From the NCBI GenBank assembly GCA_028386065.3, contig JAKUCV010003313.1, forward strand, positions 1-64,000: a stretch of 64,000 nt of DNA. Direction: 5' to 3'. Shown here in pieces: positions 33,484 to 45,465 of the stretch. This DNA is from Turnera subulata (Eukaryota; Streptophyta; Magnoliopsida; Malpighiales; Passifloraceae). The notes under the pieces are model-generated. The model did no database searches. It had not been told where the DNA came from and was given only the letters and a program-made list of their open reading frames with translations. Each line of letters starts with the position of its first letter. Positions within the stretch are counted from its first letter, which is position 1. A program made the position numbers and the translations under genes.

Positions 33484-33845
33484 CTTGATGAGTTATTTTT
33501 ACACGTTACTTTTCAAATTTATAATTCTTGATCAATTCACAACACGACACACAAATAACTCACGAGTAAACGCCACGATTGTTAACTACAAGTGCACAGT
33601 GTACTATGTAGTGTAGTAGTCTAATCAAGGTCGATCCACGGAACAAGGGAAATAAGTACTTTCTAAATCACAACTTATGATTATCCAGGGACATCAATTA
33701 AAAGATGGCGTAGGGTGATGTCGAAAATAACAAATAAAAAGATATAAAACTGCAAACTTAATCTAGAGTATGGTTCTATCAATATCTAAAGCAATTTAGG
33801 AAATCGGGGTTCGCACAATTACTTTCTATGTTCATTATTCATGGA
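33484..33845 (-). repeat. LTR fragment of the minus-strand Gypsy element
   Basis: Aligns closely with the left 380 bp of the solo LTR at 39444 (CACAACACGACACACAAATA, GTACTATGTAGTGTAGTAGT), then similarity stops. Confidence 0.8.
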
Positions 33846-33986
33846 TGTCGATTTCTACTACAAAGATAGTTTTCTTTCAAATTAATCTCTAAAATTGAGT
33901 GAGTACTATTGTTGCATTTTCACAACCACTTTCTTTTTATTTATCCTATGTTTTTTTGTTTAAGTATTTTTTTTTTATTTGTGCAG

Positions 33987-35376
33987 TGATGTGTATGATT
34001 TATACACATGTTTTGGGCCATTAAATTAATATTTTGGGCTTTGATTTGTTAGTTTGTTATTTATTTAATTAGTTATTCATTTATTTTTGATTTAATAATC
34101 TCCTCGTTTAGATTTTGATGATTACAGGTTAAATTGAAAGGATTTGGAAGATTTGGATAGATTCTAGAAGACAGAGATAAGATGATTAATTATCCTGGAT
34201 AGATTTGAAGATAATATGAGGATTTATCCTCCTATGTGCAACTGCCTGTGCGGAGCATTTTCAGCTGTGCAGAAGTTCAAATTTCCATTATCCAAGAATA
34301 TCTTCGAAGGATAATTTGAAGATATTGTTTGAATTTAAATTAGGATTATTTATTTGTTATTTATCCATGTAATTAAGTTCAAAAGGTTTGTTTTTGAATT
34401 TAATTAGATTAGATCCTAGTTTTGAATTCAAAAGAGAGAAATGCTAACCATCCTTTCCTAGCCTATAAGTACCTGGGCATTCTAGGAGGAAAGAACACAC
34501 ACTTCACACTCTCTCATTCTCTTATTCTTCCATTCTCTCTCAAATTCAAGAGGAGTTCTTCATCAGTTCTTCAAGGAAGAGAAAGGAAATTTAGCTTAGG
34601 AGCTTAGTTCAAGTTTTTCTTCAAGTTTGATTCTTGTAACTACTTGTTCAAATGCCTGCAATAAAATTCATGAGTATTCTCTTCTCTCTTGCTATGTTGA
34701 GCTAAATCTTTAAAGTCTAGGAATTAGGGGAGATAGCTTGTCTATTCTAGGATGCATATGATTTACTAAATTGTGTTTAATTCTTGTTTACCTAAACTAT
34801 GCTATTTAACTGGCCATTAGATAGTATAAAATCTAGGTAGAAGATTGTTAAGTGAGAGTGTCAATTGACTACTGGAATTGCATAGGTTGAACACTAAAAA
34901 CTTGCCTTGAGGAAGGATGACCTTCTAGTGAAGAATATTTGCTTTGGTTGACTGTGCATAAATACCTTAGTTATTTCTTCGCTAGTGAACACAAAGTTGA
35001 GATAGCTAAGTAGGGTTTAAGTCTCGCCACAAGAGTGGGTTATTTATTCCACTTTATTTAACTATCTTTCAATGAACTTAGGACCTTCAGGAGTTAGATT
35101 AATTTATGGTTGCATAGTCTGCATGCTGCATGATCAATCTATACATGGTTTCCAAAAGTGAAGCATCAAGAATAGGCAAGTGAGCCCCCGAAGTCTTAGA
35201 CATCTTTTGAATATTGAGAATCCATCTTTTATTATTTTAGTTATTTAATTTCCTACTCAAATCCATTCTTTATTTGCCTAGACGGTCACAAGTTATTAAG
35301 CGATTAGTAATTAACCTGGTCCCAGAGGACGACCTTGATTGCTACAATTGTCTGTGCACTTGCAGAATAGCGTTCA
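33987..35376 (+). repeat. 5' LTR of the Athila-like element
   Basis: 1390 bp, TATA-like CCTATAAGTA near 34461, partner 48988-50395. Confidence 0.92.
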
Positions 35377-35382
35377 AGTTTT

Positions 35383-35399
35383 TGGCGCCGTTGCCGGGG
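35383..35399 (+). promoter_or_regulatory. Primer-binding site of the Athila-like element
   Basis: TGGCGCCGTTGCCGGGG lies seven bases after the LTR end, the typical Athila-group primer site. Confidence 0.85.
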
Positions 35400-35499
35400 G
35401 CCGGCGTTAATATTAATTGTCTTAGTAATTAGGCCGATCTAGGCCTGTTACTATTTACGTTTTCCTTCTGTTTCTTTTCCACAGGGCTCTAGCAGGTGT

Positions 35500-36772
35500 A
35501 TGATCAAGACAAGAATTAAGGAATCGCCTTTACCACTTGATCCTGAAATCAAGAAGACGTGCAAGCTTCTCCGAAAACTACGCCTGGAGAAGAGAGCTGA
35601 GGAAGAAGAAATAGACTCATCAGAAGAAGATATAGGAGACAACACTGTGAGGAACAGTAACCTACCTCCTCGTGTTGGGGGCAATGAAATTCCACCTGGA
35701 GGAAGGGTAGATGGGCAAGTTGTCCTCCTATCAGTGCAGTAAATCAAAGGCATGGCTGAATTCCCTTCCTGCAATGTTCGATTATTCCCTTCCCACTGAT
35801 GACATCCGCCTTCGCTTATTCCCATTCTCCCTTAGAGACAAAGCGAAGGCATGGCTAAATTCCATTCCTGCTGGAACCTTTCAGACGTAGGACGCCTTGT
35901 CACAAGACTTCCTATCAAAATTCTTCCCACCGAGCAAGGCAATCAAACTCAAAATTGAGATTCTAACCTTTGCTCAGAAGGATGGTGAATCTCTATATGA
36001 TGGATGGGAATGATTCAAGGACTTGATTCGAAGGTGCCCACTTCATGGTCTGCCAGACTGGATGGTGCTGGAAACATTCTATGCAAACATAAGTGAGTCA
36101 ATCAGGGGAACCATAGATGCTGCAGTAGGGGAAGCATTAATGACAATGCCAATTGAAGAAGCTTTTCAACTTTTAGACCAAATCTCAGCTAACACTTTCC
36201 AATGGCTAGTTGAAAGACTGTCTGCAAAGAAGCCTGCTGAAGCTTTCGAGGTAGAAGCTGTGAACATGCTGAGCTTAAAGATGGATTATATTTTGCACAG
36301 CCTAGGAGGAAAAATAGGCCAGAGACCATGTGAAAACTGTGGGGCTGCTCATGCAAACTCTGCATGCCCCAACCAGAATGAAAGTACCTGGGGTGGTCAG
36401 CAAAGCAGTAGTAGAGGACCTCTAGGGTGTCCTCCAACAGGCCATAAGCCTCAATCTCAACAATCAGCTCCGCAACCTCAAAGAAATGACTTTCAAACAT
36501 TTATGTATTCATTTATGGAAAGTCAGCGCCAACAAATGGAAGCTCAACGCCTACAATTGGAGTTCCAGCAAAGATAAATGGAGCTAATAGCTAATCTAAC
36601 CTCTGAAATTAGCCAACCGAAGACGCAATTGGCTGGGAGCAAGAACAAGTTGCCTGGGAACACTGAAGTAAACCCGAAGGAGCAATGCTGCGCAATAACC
36701 TTATGTAGTGGAAATCAGTATGAGATGATTGCACCGACTAAGCATAAGAAGTCTGTGCAAGAAGATAAAAGG
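35500..36772 (+). pseudogene. Athila-like gag, broken
   Basis: Frames run from 35500 (KTCKLLRKLRLEKRAEEEE) through a region in another frame with LRDKAKAWL and TWDALSQDFLSKFFP-like motifs that contain stops, then 36023-36577 with RRCPLHGLPDWMVLETFY, EEAFQLLDQIS and a knuckle CENCGAAHANSAC. The Copia element interrupts it at 36773 and the next 63 bp continue at 45403. A partial duplication of AAGGCATGGCT.AATTCC occurs at 35749 and 35845. Confidence 0.8.
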
Positions 36773-38081
36773 TGTCAGAATATATGCCCTGGAGGGGGGG
36801 TGAATAGCGTTTTATGGACAAAATGAAAATTTTCAGGAACGAATGCGGAATAAAAGAATGAAGGAAAGGACACCAAATTTTTATACTGGTTCACACACAC
36901 AACTTGTGGCTAGTCCAGTCCTTTGAGAGACTCTCTCGAAGATTTCACTATCTACGTTAAGCTTCCGGGTACTTAAAAAACTGTTTATAACCTGAGAGTT
37001 CAAGTCACATAAACCTCAACACTCTTGCTTGAAGATACCACACTTGAAGACTTCTCACACAGCAAAAAAACTCTCTTCTTATGAATTACAATAAGGGAAC
37101 AATCCTCCCTTAAGGTGTATGACTACACTTATATCACTCAAGACAAAAGCTCTCTCAAAGAGTGGATATTGAGCAACAATGTAAGCACTATAAGGCAACT
37201 CTCAATTCTTAAGGATATTAGCTCATAAAAACTTGTAAGAATGTGTAATAACGAATGCTTAATGTGTGAAGAGTTAATTTTTTTTAAACAGAGGTTTAAC
37301 ATCTCTATTTATATGTCTGAAAAACTTATATGGACGTTGGGAAAACATTCCTAAACACCTTTTGATAGGATAACATTGAAAGTTGCAAAAGGTTTCTGAT
37401 CACAACGATACAACATCGATGTTTATGATCATAACATCGATGTTTAGCCAGTAAATATGAATTTTGGGGCCAACGGTCACAAGAAAATCGATATTGTTCC
37501 AGAGAACATCGATGTTTTGAACTTCTGCCAAGATATTTTTAAGGCAAGAAGTATGAGAACATCGATATTTTCCTTTCCAACATCGATATTTTTTAGCTCT
37601 GCCAAAAAGTTTTTAAAACAACAATTAAAAGAACATCGATGTTTTAATGGTGGACATCGATGTTTGGAAGCTTCTGCCAAAACAATTTTTAAAGAAAATG
37701 GTCATTAGAACATCGATGTTTTGAGCTTCTGCCGCTTTTGATAAATCATTTGAAAACAGAGAACATCGATGTTGTAAAACAGAACATCGATGTTAAGCTC
37801 TAAAAATCATTTTCATGGTTGATGAAGAATAATGCTATTTTAATGCATGAGAAGAACTGATTTTGACTTGAGCTAATATCTTAGAAGAATTTGAGTGTTA
37901 ACCTGGTACAATTAAGTTCTTAACTCTTCTAGATTGTCACTTCAATTCTTGTGCTTTTCTTCACTTCAAGTTTGTGTTCTTTGATCGATTTCTTTTTGCT
38001 TCGGGTTTGTCATCAACTTGAATCAAAGTCGGTTTGTCAATATCAAGACCTGTATGTGACAAGGAGACATTAGTTCTAACA
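36773..38081 (-). repeat. 3' LTR of the SIRE-like Copia element
   Basis: 1309 bp, partner 44027-45402. On the minus strand a TATATAAATAGAG-like box lies at about 37305-37315. Confidence 0.9.
37412..37794. repeat. Palindrome array AACATCGATGTT in the 3' LTR U3
   Basis: Seven exact copies and about four one- or two-base variants of the self-complementary 12-mer lie in 383 bp. They start about 100 bp upstream of the LTR TATA box on the minus strand. Spacers differ in length and sequence. Confidence 0.95.
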
Positions 38082-38344
38082 ATTTCTCGCTTTTTGATAA
38101 TGACAAACAAGTAAGAGTATATGTCAAGTTTATGGATTCAAAATGAGGTTTAATTCCCCCTAACTTGTTAATTATCCCTAACTTGATGCATATACTTTAA
38201 TCTTCCCCCTTTTGGCATTAGCAAAAAGATATATTGAACCAAATTGAAGAGATATATTGAAGAGACATGATTAGATAACAACGGCAAATTAAAACTCAAA
38301 CTAGAAGAGACAAAAGAAATAGCAAGAGCTAAGGGATCAGAAAG

Positions 38345-41300
38345 TTGAGCTCAAGCTCCCGTCATCATCATCGGATTGCTTCCCAGTAAGGTCTTCTTCT
38401 TCTTCTTCAGCAACGTCATCTTACTCATCATCCTCCACATCCATCGGATCACCGTCCACATTCTCATCAAAGTTCTCATCATCATCATCACCCTCTTCTT
38501 CAAAGTTGAAGCCATGTAGTGTCGTATGATATGGCCGAGGCTCGTAGTTGACACGTGCAAAGTAGGACCGAAGGAAGTGACCCTGCCTTTGAACTTTCGT
38601 TTCAATCCTCTCGATTGCTCAGCTCATGCTGGTGACACTTAATTGTAAGCTGTGGATGGATTCGGGTGTGGCTGCAGAGGTTCTGCCGCGAGAAGTGGAT
38701 GCTCGAGAACCCTCTACTCGGGCAGGCCTTGGTGCTTGCTCGGATGATCCGGCTCAGAATGTGGCGTCACTTTTCACCCAAACCTTGGACTGAGGAACCT
38801 GTGCGCCTTTCCGGGCTTCAACACCTACATTCATCAAAATATCCAACACCAAGAAAGCATATGGCAGTGGGTGCTTGGCGTATTGGGCTGCATATTCTAA
38901 CATATGCATAAGCACAAATCATGCCCAGTTGATTGGAGTATGGTGGATGATGGCATGAAGAAACTTCTCATCTTCTACGGACATTGTGGTGTGATTTCCA
39001 GCTCTTGGCTTAATCACCTGGGTGAGAAGGTAGAAGATGACTCTGTATTCTGGGTTGATAGAATGGATTGTTGGCCTTCCGGAACGGTTGCGGACAATAT
39101 CTTTGAAGCCGAGCTCGTTGAGAAGAGTGGCTTCATGGTTTGTGAGCCAAAGGTCACCTCCATAAGATGAGATGTCCTCACCTGGGAATGGCAGCTCAAT
39201 GCGTCCCGAACTCTTCCAAAGTCATAGTGATTGGTACTTCATTGACGTGAGCATATAGAACATCACCCTCTCGGTGGAGAGTGGAGTAGAAGGCTCGGAT
39301 GAAATCTACACCATACTGGAAGCGCCTTCTAGTCACAAACTCCCACAATCTAGATTCCCGAAGACGACCTTCAATTTGTGTATACTTCTTTTCTTTCCGG
39401 TACTCGGTCGGAAGATAGCGATGGGGTGCAATTGTACGTTTGGTGATGCATTTTATTTACGCGTGTTTTTTTCGAATTTATAATCCTTGATAAATTCACA
39501 ACACGACACACAAATAACTCACGAGTAAGCACAACGATTGTTAACTGCAAGCGCATAGTGTACTATGTAGTGTAGTAGTCTAATCATGGTCGATCCACGG
39601 AACAAGGGAAATAAGTACTATCTAATGTCACAACTTATGATTATCTAGGCAAATCAAATAAAAGATGGTGTAGGGTAATGTCGACTAGGCTAGAGGGAAA
39701 AGAAATAAAATCTCAAACTTGATCTAAAGCAAAGTTCTATCAATATCTAAAGCAATCTAGGAAATCAGGGTTCACACAATTACTATCTAGGTTTATTAAG
39801 CAAGGAATCGATATCTCTTATTGATGTGTGATTGTGGGAAATTGTTTCTAAGGTCTTAATCCTCATCTCTCGCATGTTGAATCAAATATTCAGCAAAGAT
39901 TACTACCTAGCTCTCGCATAGCCTAGCATCAATACTAAACTCATTAAGCACAAAACAATCAATCAAGCCCTAAGAAACTATCAGCTCTCGCATATTTTAG
40001 CATCAATCAATCTATGTTCTTCTAGGTATCATCATATAAATCATGCAGCTCTCGCATGTTGCAACCAATAAGAATCAATCCAAAGTAGATAATAAATTCG
40101 GCACACATAGAATGAACAATCAACACAATCAATTGAATAAACATCAAACCATATATAATAAAACCATAGAAGTAATTGGCTACATTCCTAATCCTAGATT
40201 AGAGAATTAGTTCATCATAATAAAATAGCAAATCATCAAAATCTCATAAGAATTCATCAAGTAAACAATTAAACATAAAGAGAATCGAATAAAAGAGAGA
40301 GTAGTGAAGTAGGGTAGCCGATTTGAGTTGGTGGTGATGGCGTCGACTTGTGCTCCTCTGGTGACGACTTCTGCTGCAATTGGATTTGTGATTCTGTGAC
40401 TTTAAACCTTCAAATCTTGCTGAAAAAACGTTGAATTGTTGTGGGGAATAACCTTTGAATTTGGATGAGAAATTCGGCACCACCTAGAGGATCCAAAAGA
40501 GTGAAAACCCGAACCCTACTAGTGTGTATGACCTAATAACTAACTAAATCGGCAGAGCTTCACCCTCTGACTTCTGCCTTTTGAATATGTCGACCTGGGG
40601 GTCCTTTTATACTGCCTTTAGCTGCTGGAAGTCGGTGGAGCTCTCCTTCTTTGAATGAAAATTGAATTCTTGACTTGCACTCCAAGTTGGACTTTTGCCT
40701 GTTTTCTTACCCGAAACTTGCACGCCACTTAACTCCTAGAAGATGTCCAAACTGGGTGTTGGGCTCCTCTACAAAGTTCTCGATAATTCTCTCAGATTTT
40801 TTTTCATAAAAATAACTCTTCAATTTTACTTCTTTAGCTCTAGATATCACCGAAACACTGGGCCTTGGTCGGCACAGAAAAATCTGCATCCTGGGCTGGA
40901 TTAAAATAATTATTGCTCCTTATAGACACGTCCAAAAATTTTGAAATTTAATCCATGAAAATCTCTGGAGGTCTAGTTTCGTCTCCAATTAAACTCACTT
41001 AATTTTGATGCCTAGAACTTCCGAAATCTCCAAAATAGTTGGCTGTGCTCACTGCTGAAAGTTTCCTAGATTGGGCCTGGTTTCCAAACTTGGATAAAAA
41101 AGCTTCCATTCTTCAATAAAAACGATAAATTCCTGATAAAAATACTTAATCAGAAAATTGAAGTACTAATTAACACAATGCATGAAAACACACAACAATA
41201 TAGAGATTATACACATAATCGACCAAGAAAACATAAAAAAAGCCATTCAAAACCATCATAAAAACACTAACATTTAGATGTTCTGATTTGGCGAAGATGG

Positions 41301-41454
41301 TCTGGTAATTGTTGAGCTCGTTTTTAGAAGTGAGCTAGACAGAAGAGCCTTCCACAACAAATTGAGGAGCTGAGCTTGAGTATCCTCCTCTTTTCTTTGA
41401 TTGTTTCTCCTTCATGGGAGATTTCCCCTTAGAAGTTTTCTTGCCACCTGCCAT
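38345..41454 (-). pseudogene. Extra 3' ORF of the Copia element ('putative plant transposon protein' type), split and decayed
   Basis: The minus-strand start MAGGKKTSKGKSPMKEK (from 41454) has a good context (AAGAATGG). It reaches a stop near 41340 and is then split by the solo LTR. Beyond it, from 39443, the frames read HRYLPTEYRKEKKYTQIEGR, FQYGVDFIRAFYSTL, then after a frameshift EYRVIFYLLTQVIKPR, EDEKFLHAIIHHTPINWA, LPYAFLVLDILMNVGVE and an acidic tail. These match, as I recall, the plant-specific domain often labelled putative plant transposon protein, found in the 3' part of some LTR elements. Its role is unknown. A TATA box stands upstream on the same strand. Confidence 0.65.
39444..41272 (-). 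mobile_element. Solo LTR of the minus-strand Gypsy family
   Basis: The left part aligns with 33484-33845. Ends are TGATGC... on the left and ...CTAACA on the right, with near-duplication TTTGG (39439-39443) and TTTAG (41273-41277). No internal genes. It cuts the extra ORF of the Copia element. Confidence 0.65.
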
Positions 41455-41546
41455 TCTTGCAAGGAAATGAGTAGGACGATGGAATTTGAGAATTGAAGTA
41501 GAATGAGTGAAGAGTGTATTGTGTGGTAATGAGAAAGGAGGCATGC

Positions 41547-41557
41547 ATTTATATATG
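41547..41557 (-). promoter_or_regulatory. Internal TATA box before the extra ORF
   Basis: The minus strand reads CCATATATAAATGC about 95 bases before the ATG at 41454. A cluster of the AACATCGATGTT palindrome lies 75-365 bp further upstream, the same layout as in the LTRs. An internal promoter is inferred. Confidence 0.5.
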
Positions 41558-41628
41558 GAAGCCAAAATAGAGCTGTTGGAGTGTTGAAACAGCCTCCAAC
41601 GGCTATATTTTTTGAAAATTGACGGTCA

Positions 41629-41920
41629 AACATCGATGTTTGGTCAGGCAACTTTGATGTTTCCACCACACTGGATTAAATTTGCAATGGCTCGAATGGA
41701 AGAACATCGATGTTGGGCTTTTCAAACATCGATGTTTCAGAGTTCCGGTTAGAAAAATACTTACTGAACATCGATATTTTGATACCAAACATTGTTGTGT
41801 GCATTCTGTCAATGCTTGAGCGTGCACTTCATGGAACATCGATGTTTGGATCCTGAACATCGATATTTTCAGACTCTGGTCCAATTTGACGCAGGCTGAA
41901 CTTCAAAGAACATCGATGTT
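41629..41920. repeat. Internal AACATCGATGTT palindrome array
   Basis: Five exact copies and about four variants in 290 bp. The sequence between copies does not look like the LTR arrays, so it is not a simple copy of the LTR. Confidence 0.93.
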
Positions 41921-42280
41921 GAACAACATTTGTTTTCTCTGCAGTCTTATTCTCCCTGTTTTTTTGGCCTAAGTGAGGGGTACCTGCAAAAACAAACATG
42001 CACATAGGCAAATACCATAATATCCGGCCTACTTGCTCTTTTTCTTTGTCTTGCAATGACATCTTCTCAATAGTACATGCAAGATCATCACAAAAATCCT
42101 TTTTCGCCATGCGAGTATCATTTTCTGCAAATACTACATGAGGGGACTCCTAAATTTATTTAAAACTTTATATGCTTTATTTATAAGAACTTGGATGCTA
42201 CTCTGGTCACGTGCTTGGAGCATCCGCAATCAAGGTACCAAAGTACACTTGATGCCTTCAAGCATACCTTCATAAGCAAT

Positions 42281-43971
42281 TTAATGAGTTTTTGGTACCC
42301 AAACTATCTTGGGTCCTTGAGTGTTAGAGGCATAGTAATAGTGAGCTTCTTCATGTACCCATTGCCTATGCCTAGTGAAGCAAACAGGAGCTATATGTCC
42401 TACTCTATTGCAATAATGACAAATAACATTTAGATTATGCATTCTCCTAGGTTGATAGTAGTTAGTATGTTGTCTATACTTGCTTATTCTACTGGTTTTG
42501 TTTTCCTTTGGTTGAACCTTAGGTTTTCTAGGCTTAGACTCAAGTTTCTTCTTTTTAGGTTCATTCTTAAAACCTAGTCCATGCTTAGTCGATTGCAAGT
42601 TACCTAAGATAGAACTTAAGTTCTTATGAGGGGCGTTGAATTTTTTTAAGGTGGTTTCAAGTTTTTCAACTTGTTCCTTTAAAGAGTTACATGATGAACA
42701 TTCCCTAGAGGAGCTCTCGGGTTTGTTGGCAGTCCTCTTTCTGAAAAACTTGTTTTCTTCCTTAAGTTTTTCGTTTTCACTAGACAACTTCTCAACATCT
42801 TTTCCTAATATTGTGAGATGTTTCTTTAATTCTTTGCTGATTTTTTAGGCACTAATATATTCTCCATATAGTTCCTCAAAGGCACTCTGTAATTCTTCAA
42901 GAGCAAAATCTTCATTTGGGAGAGAAGTACTTACCTCTTCCAGCGGTTCTTCTTGTGCCATGAGGCAAAGGTTGGCCGTCTCCTCTTCCTCACTGTCAGT
43001 TTATTCATCACCAGAATCACCTCCCCAAGAGATATATGCCCTTTACTTCTTGTAGGGCTTCTTTTCTTTTCTTTCCTTTGCTTTGGGGCACTTGGGTTTG
43101 ATGTGCCCAGCTTCTCCGCACCCATAGCATTTGGGCTGATCGGATTGCTTCCTTCCTTTCTTCTCAAGTTCTTTTCGCATGAACTTGTGGAATTTTTAGA
43201 TGAGAGGTCCGAATTCTTGTTCATCTTCACTGGAGTTGAATTTGGTGAGCTGTTGGAAGTGGAAGCTTTTATAGCTATATCTTTCTTCTTTAGTTCTTGC
43301 AAAGAGGGTTTAAGAATAGTTGATTCATAAGTTAGGAGATTACCTCTAAGGCCGTCATTGGTTGTGTTTGAGGTCCCGATGTTTTCATAAATTGCGTCAG
43401 CTTTAGAATGCCATTCGGGAGTGAGGCTTCTAAGGACTTTTCTGACCAAGTCCCTATCGGAGTAGACCTTCTTCAGAGCATGAAGATTGTTTACAATTTT
43501 GGAAAATCGATCAAACTTCTCCTCGATCTTCTCGCTCTCCTTCATTTGAAAGAGTTCATATTCTGCGGTGAGACAATCGATTTTGGCCTCACGAACTTGA
43601 TCGGTTCCTTCATAGGTAATTTCCAGCATGTCCCACATCTCTTTGGCGGTGGTACAGCATGAAATTTTCCGGTAGTCATCAGGGTTGACTGCACAGTAGA
43701 GCATGTTGATTGCTTTGGTGTTGTTTTCAACCATCTTGATGTCTTTAGCGTTGTACTCCGCCTCCGTCTTTGTCATGGTGGTTGCACCAACCTTCTTTGT
43801 TGGAATTTGCTCTCCGTACTTCATAATTTACCAAAGAGCAAAGTTGTTGGCTTGGATGAAGATTCTCACCCTCTCCTTCCAATATGTATAGTTTGTGCCA
43901 TCGAAAAGTGGTGGACGGGTGGTGGATTGTCCTTCAGCGATTCCTGCATACAAATAACTAAAAGAAGCCAT
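42281..43971 (-). pseudogene. SIRE-like Copia gag, broken
   Basis: The minus strand starts MASFSYLYAGIAEGQS with PPLFDGTNYTYWKERV, meets a stop after NNFALW, and continues with the frame 43824-42931. That frame has KAINMLYCAVNPDDYRKISC, TAKEMWDMLEITYEGTDQV and VRKVLRSLTPEW, the classical UBN2-type gag signature. Further frames hold a coiled-coil stretch with ENEKLKEENKFF and a zinc knuckle CHYCNRVGHIAPVC (42281-42787). Stops and frameshifts show it is dead. Confidence 0.85.
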
Positions 43972-44026
43972 GGATGATTCCTCTCAAACGGTTAAGTCTT
44001 TCAGAGAGTTAGCCTCCGCTACAAAT

Positions 44027-45402
44027 TGTTACTATATATGCCCTACGCTAGAGGGGGGGTGAATAGCGTTTTATGGACAAAATGAAAATTTTCAGGAACG
44101 AATGCGGAATAAAAGAATGAAGGAAAGGACACCAAATTTTTATACTGGTTCACACACAGAACTTGTGGCTAGTCCAGTCCTCCGAGAGACTCTCTCGAAG
44201 ATTTCACTATCTACGTTAAGCTTCCGGGTGCTTAACAAACCGATTACAACCTGAGAGTTCAAGTCACATGAACCTCAACACTCTTGAAGATACCACACTT
44301 CGAGACTTCTCACACAGAAAGAAAGCTCTCTTGAAGATACCACACTTCGAGACTTCTCACACAGAAAGAAAACTCTCTTCCTATGAATTACAACAAGGGA
44401 GCAATCCTCCCTTAAGGTGTATGACTACACTTATATCACTCAAAACAAAAGCTCTCTCAAAGAGTAGATATTGAGCAACAATGTTAGCACTATAAGGCAA
44501 CTCTCATTTCTCAAGGATATTAGCTCAAAAAAACTTGTGAGAATGTGTAATAATGAATGCTTAATGTATGGAGAGTTGTTTTTTTTTTTAAACAGATGTT
44601 TAACATCTCTATCTATATGTCTAAAAAACTTATATGGGCATTGGGAAAACATTCCTAAACACCTTTTCATAAGATAACAATGAAAGTTGCAAAAGGTTTC
44701 TGATCACAACGACACAACATCTTTTTTTATTATCATAACATTGATGTTTAGCCAGTAAATATGAATTTTGGGGCCAACGGTCACAAGAAAATTGATGTTG
44801 TTCCAGAGAACATGTTTTGAACTTCTGCCAAGATATTTTTAAGGCAAAAAGTATGAGAACATCGATGTTTCCCTTTCCAACATCGATGTTTTTGAGCTTT
44901 GCCAAAACGTTTTTAAAACAACAATTAAAAGAACATCGATGTTCTATTGGTGAACATCGATGTTTGGAAGCTTCTGCCAAAACAATTTTTAAAGGCAATG
45001 GTCATTAGAACATCGATGTTTGGGACTCCAACATCGATGTTTTGAGCTTCTGCCACTTTTGATAAATCATTTGAAAACAGAGAACATCGATGTTGTAAAA
45101 CAGAACATCGATGTTAAGCTCTAAAAATCATTTTCATGGTTGATGAAGAATAATGATATTTTGATGCATGAGAAAAACTAATTTTGACTTAAGGTAATAT
45201 CTTAGAGGAATTTGAGTGTTAACCTTGTACAATTAAGTTTTTAACTCTTTTAGATTGTCACTTCAATTCTTGTGCTCTTCTTCACTTCAAATTTGTGTTT
45301 TCTGATCGATTTTGTTTTGCTTCGGGTTTGTCATCATTTTGAATCAAAGTCGGTTTGTCAATATCAGAACTTGTATGAGACAAGGAGGCATTAGTTCTAA
45401 CA
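44027..45402 (-). repeat. 5' LTR of the SIRE-like Copia element
   Basis: 1376 bp. It contains an extra internal copy of GAAGATACCACACTTCGAGA (44286 and 44333) not doubled in the other LTR. The region at 44003-44026 reads GTAGCGGAGGCTAAC on the minus strand, the likely primer-binding site. Confidence 0.9.
44748..45115. repeat. Palindrome array AACATCGATGTT in the 5' LTR U3
   Basis: Eight exact copies between 44858 and 45115, plus variants near 44748 (AACATTGATGTT) and 44793. Confidence 0.95.
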
Positions 45403-45465
45403 AAAGGGAGCAGCATGGCCAGGCTGAGCAAGAGAAGAACTCTGAAGAGGCACAACCGAAGAAAG

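Larger units (their letters stand above)
36773..45402 (-). mobile_element. SIRE-like Copia element without pol, with an extra 3' ORF
   Basis: Minus-strand element: 5' LTR at 44027-45402, gag at 43971-42281, an extra ORF remnant at 41454-38345, and 3' LTR at 36773-38081. Ends are TGTTAGAAC...; the 5-bp duplication AAAGG is perfect (36768-36772 and 45403-45407). Protease, integrase, reverse transcriptase and RNase H are all missing. Both LTRs and the region before the extra ORF carry arrays of the palindrome AACATCGATGTT. A foreign solo LTR (39444-41272) splits the extra ORF. Confidence 0.88.

Noticed and set aside
44630..44998. Cysteine-containing ORFs with repeated HRCS and NIDV words (also 37477-37680 and 41603-42110)
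   Set aside because: These are translations of the AACATCGATGTT palindrome in two frames, not a secreted cysteine-rich peptide family.
36773..45402. Regularly repeated palindromes as a CRISPR array
   Set aside because: The motif is too short, the spacers vary greatly, no cas genes are present, and the setting is a plant retroelement.
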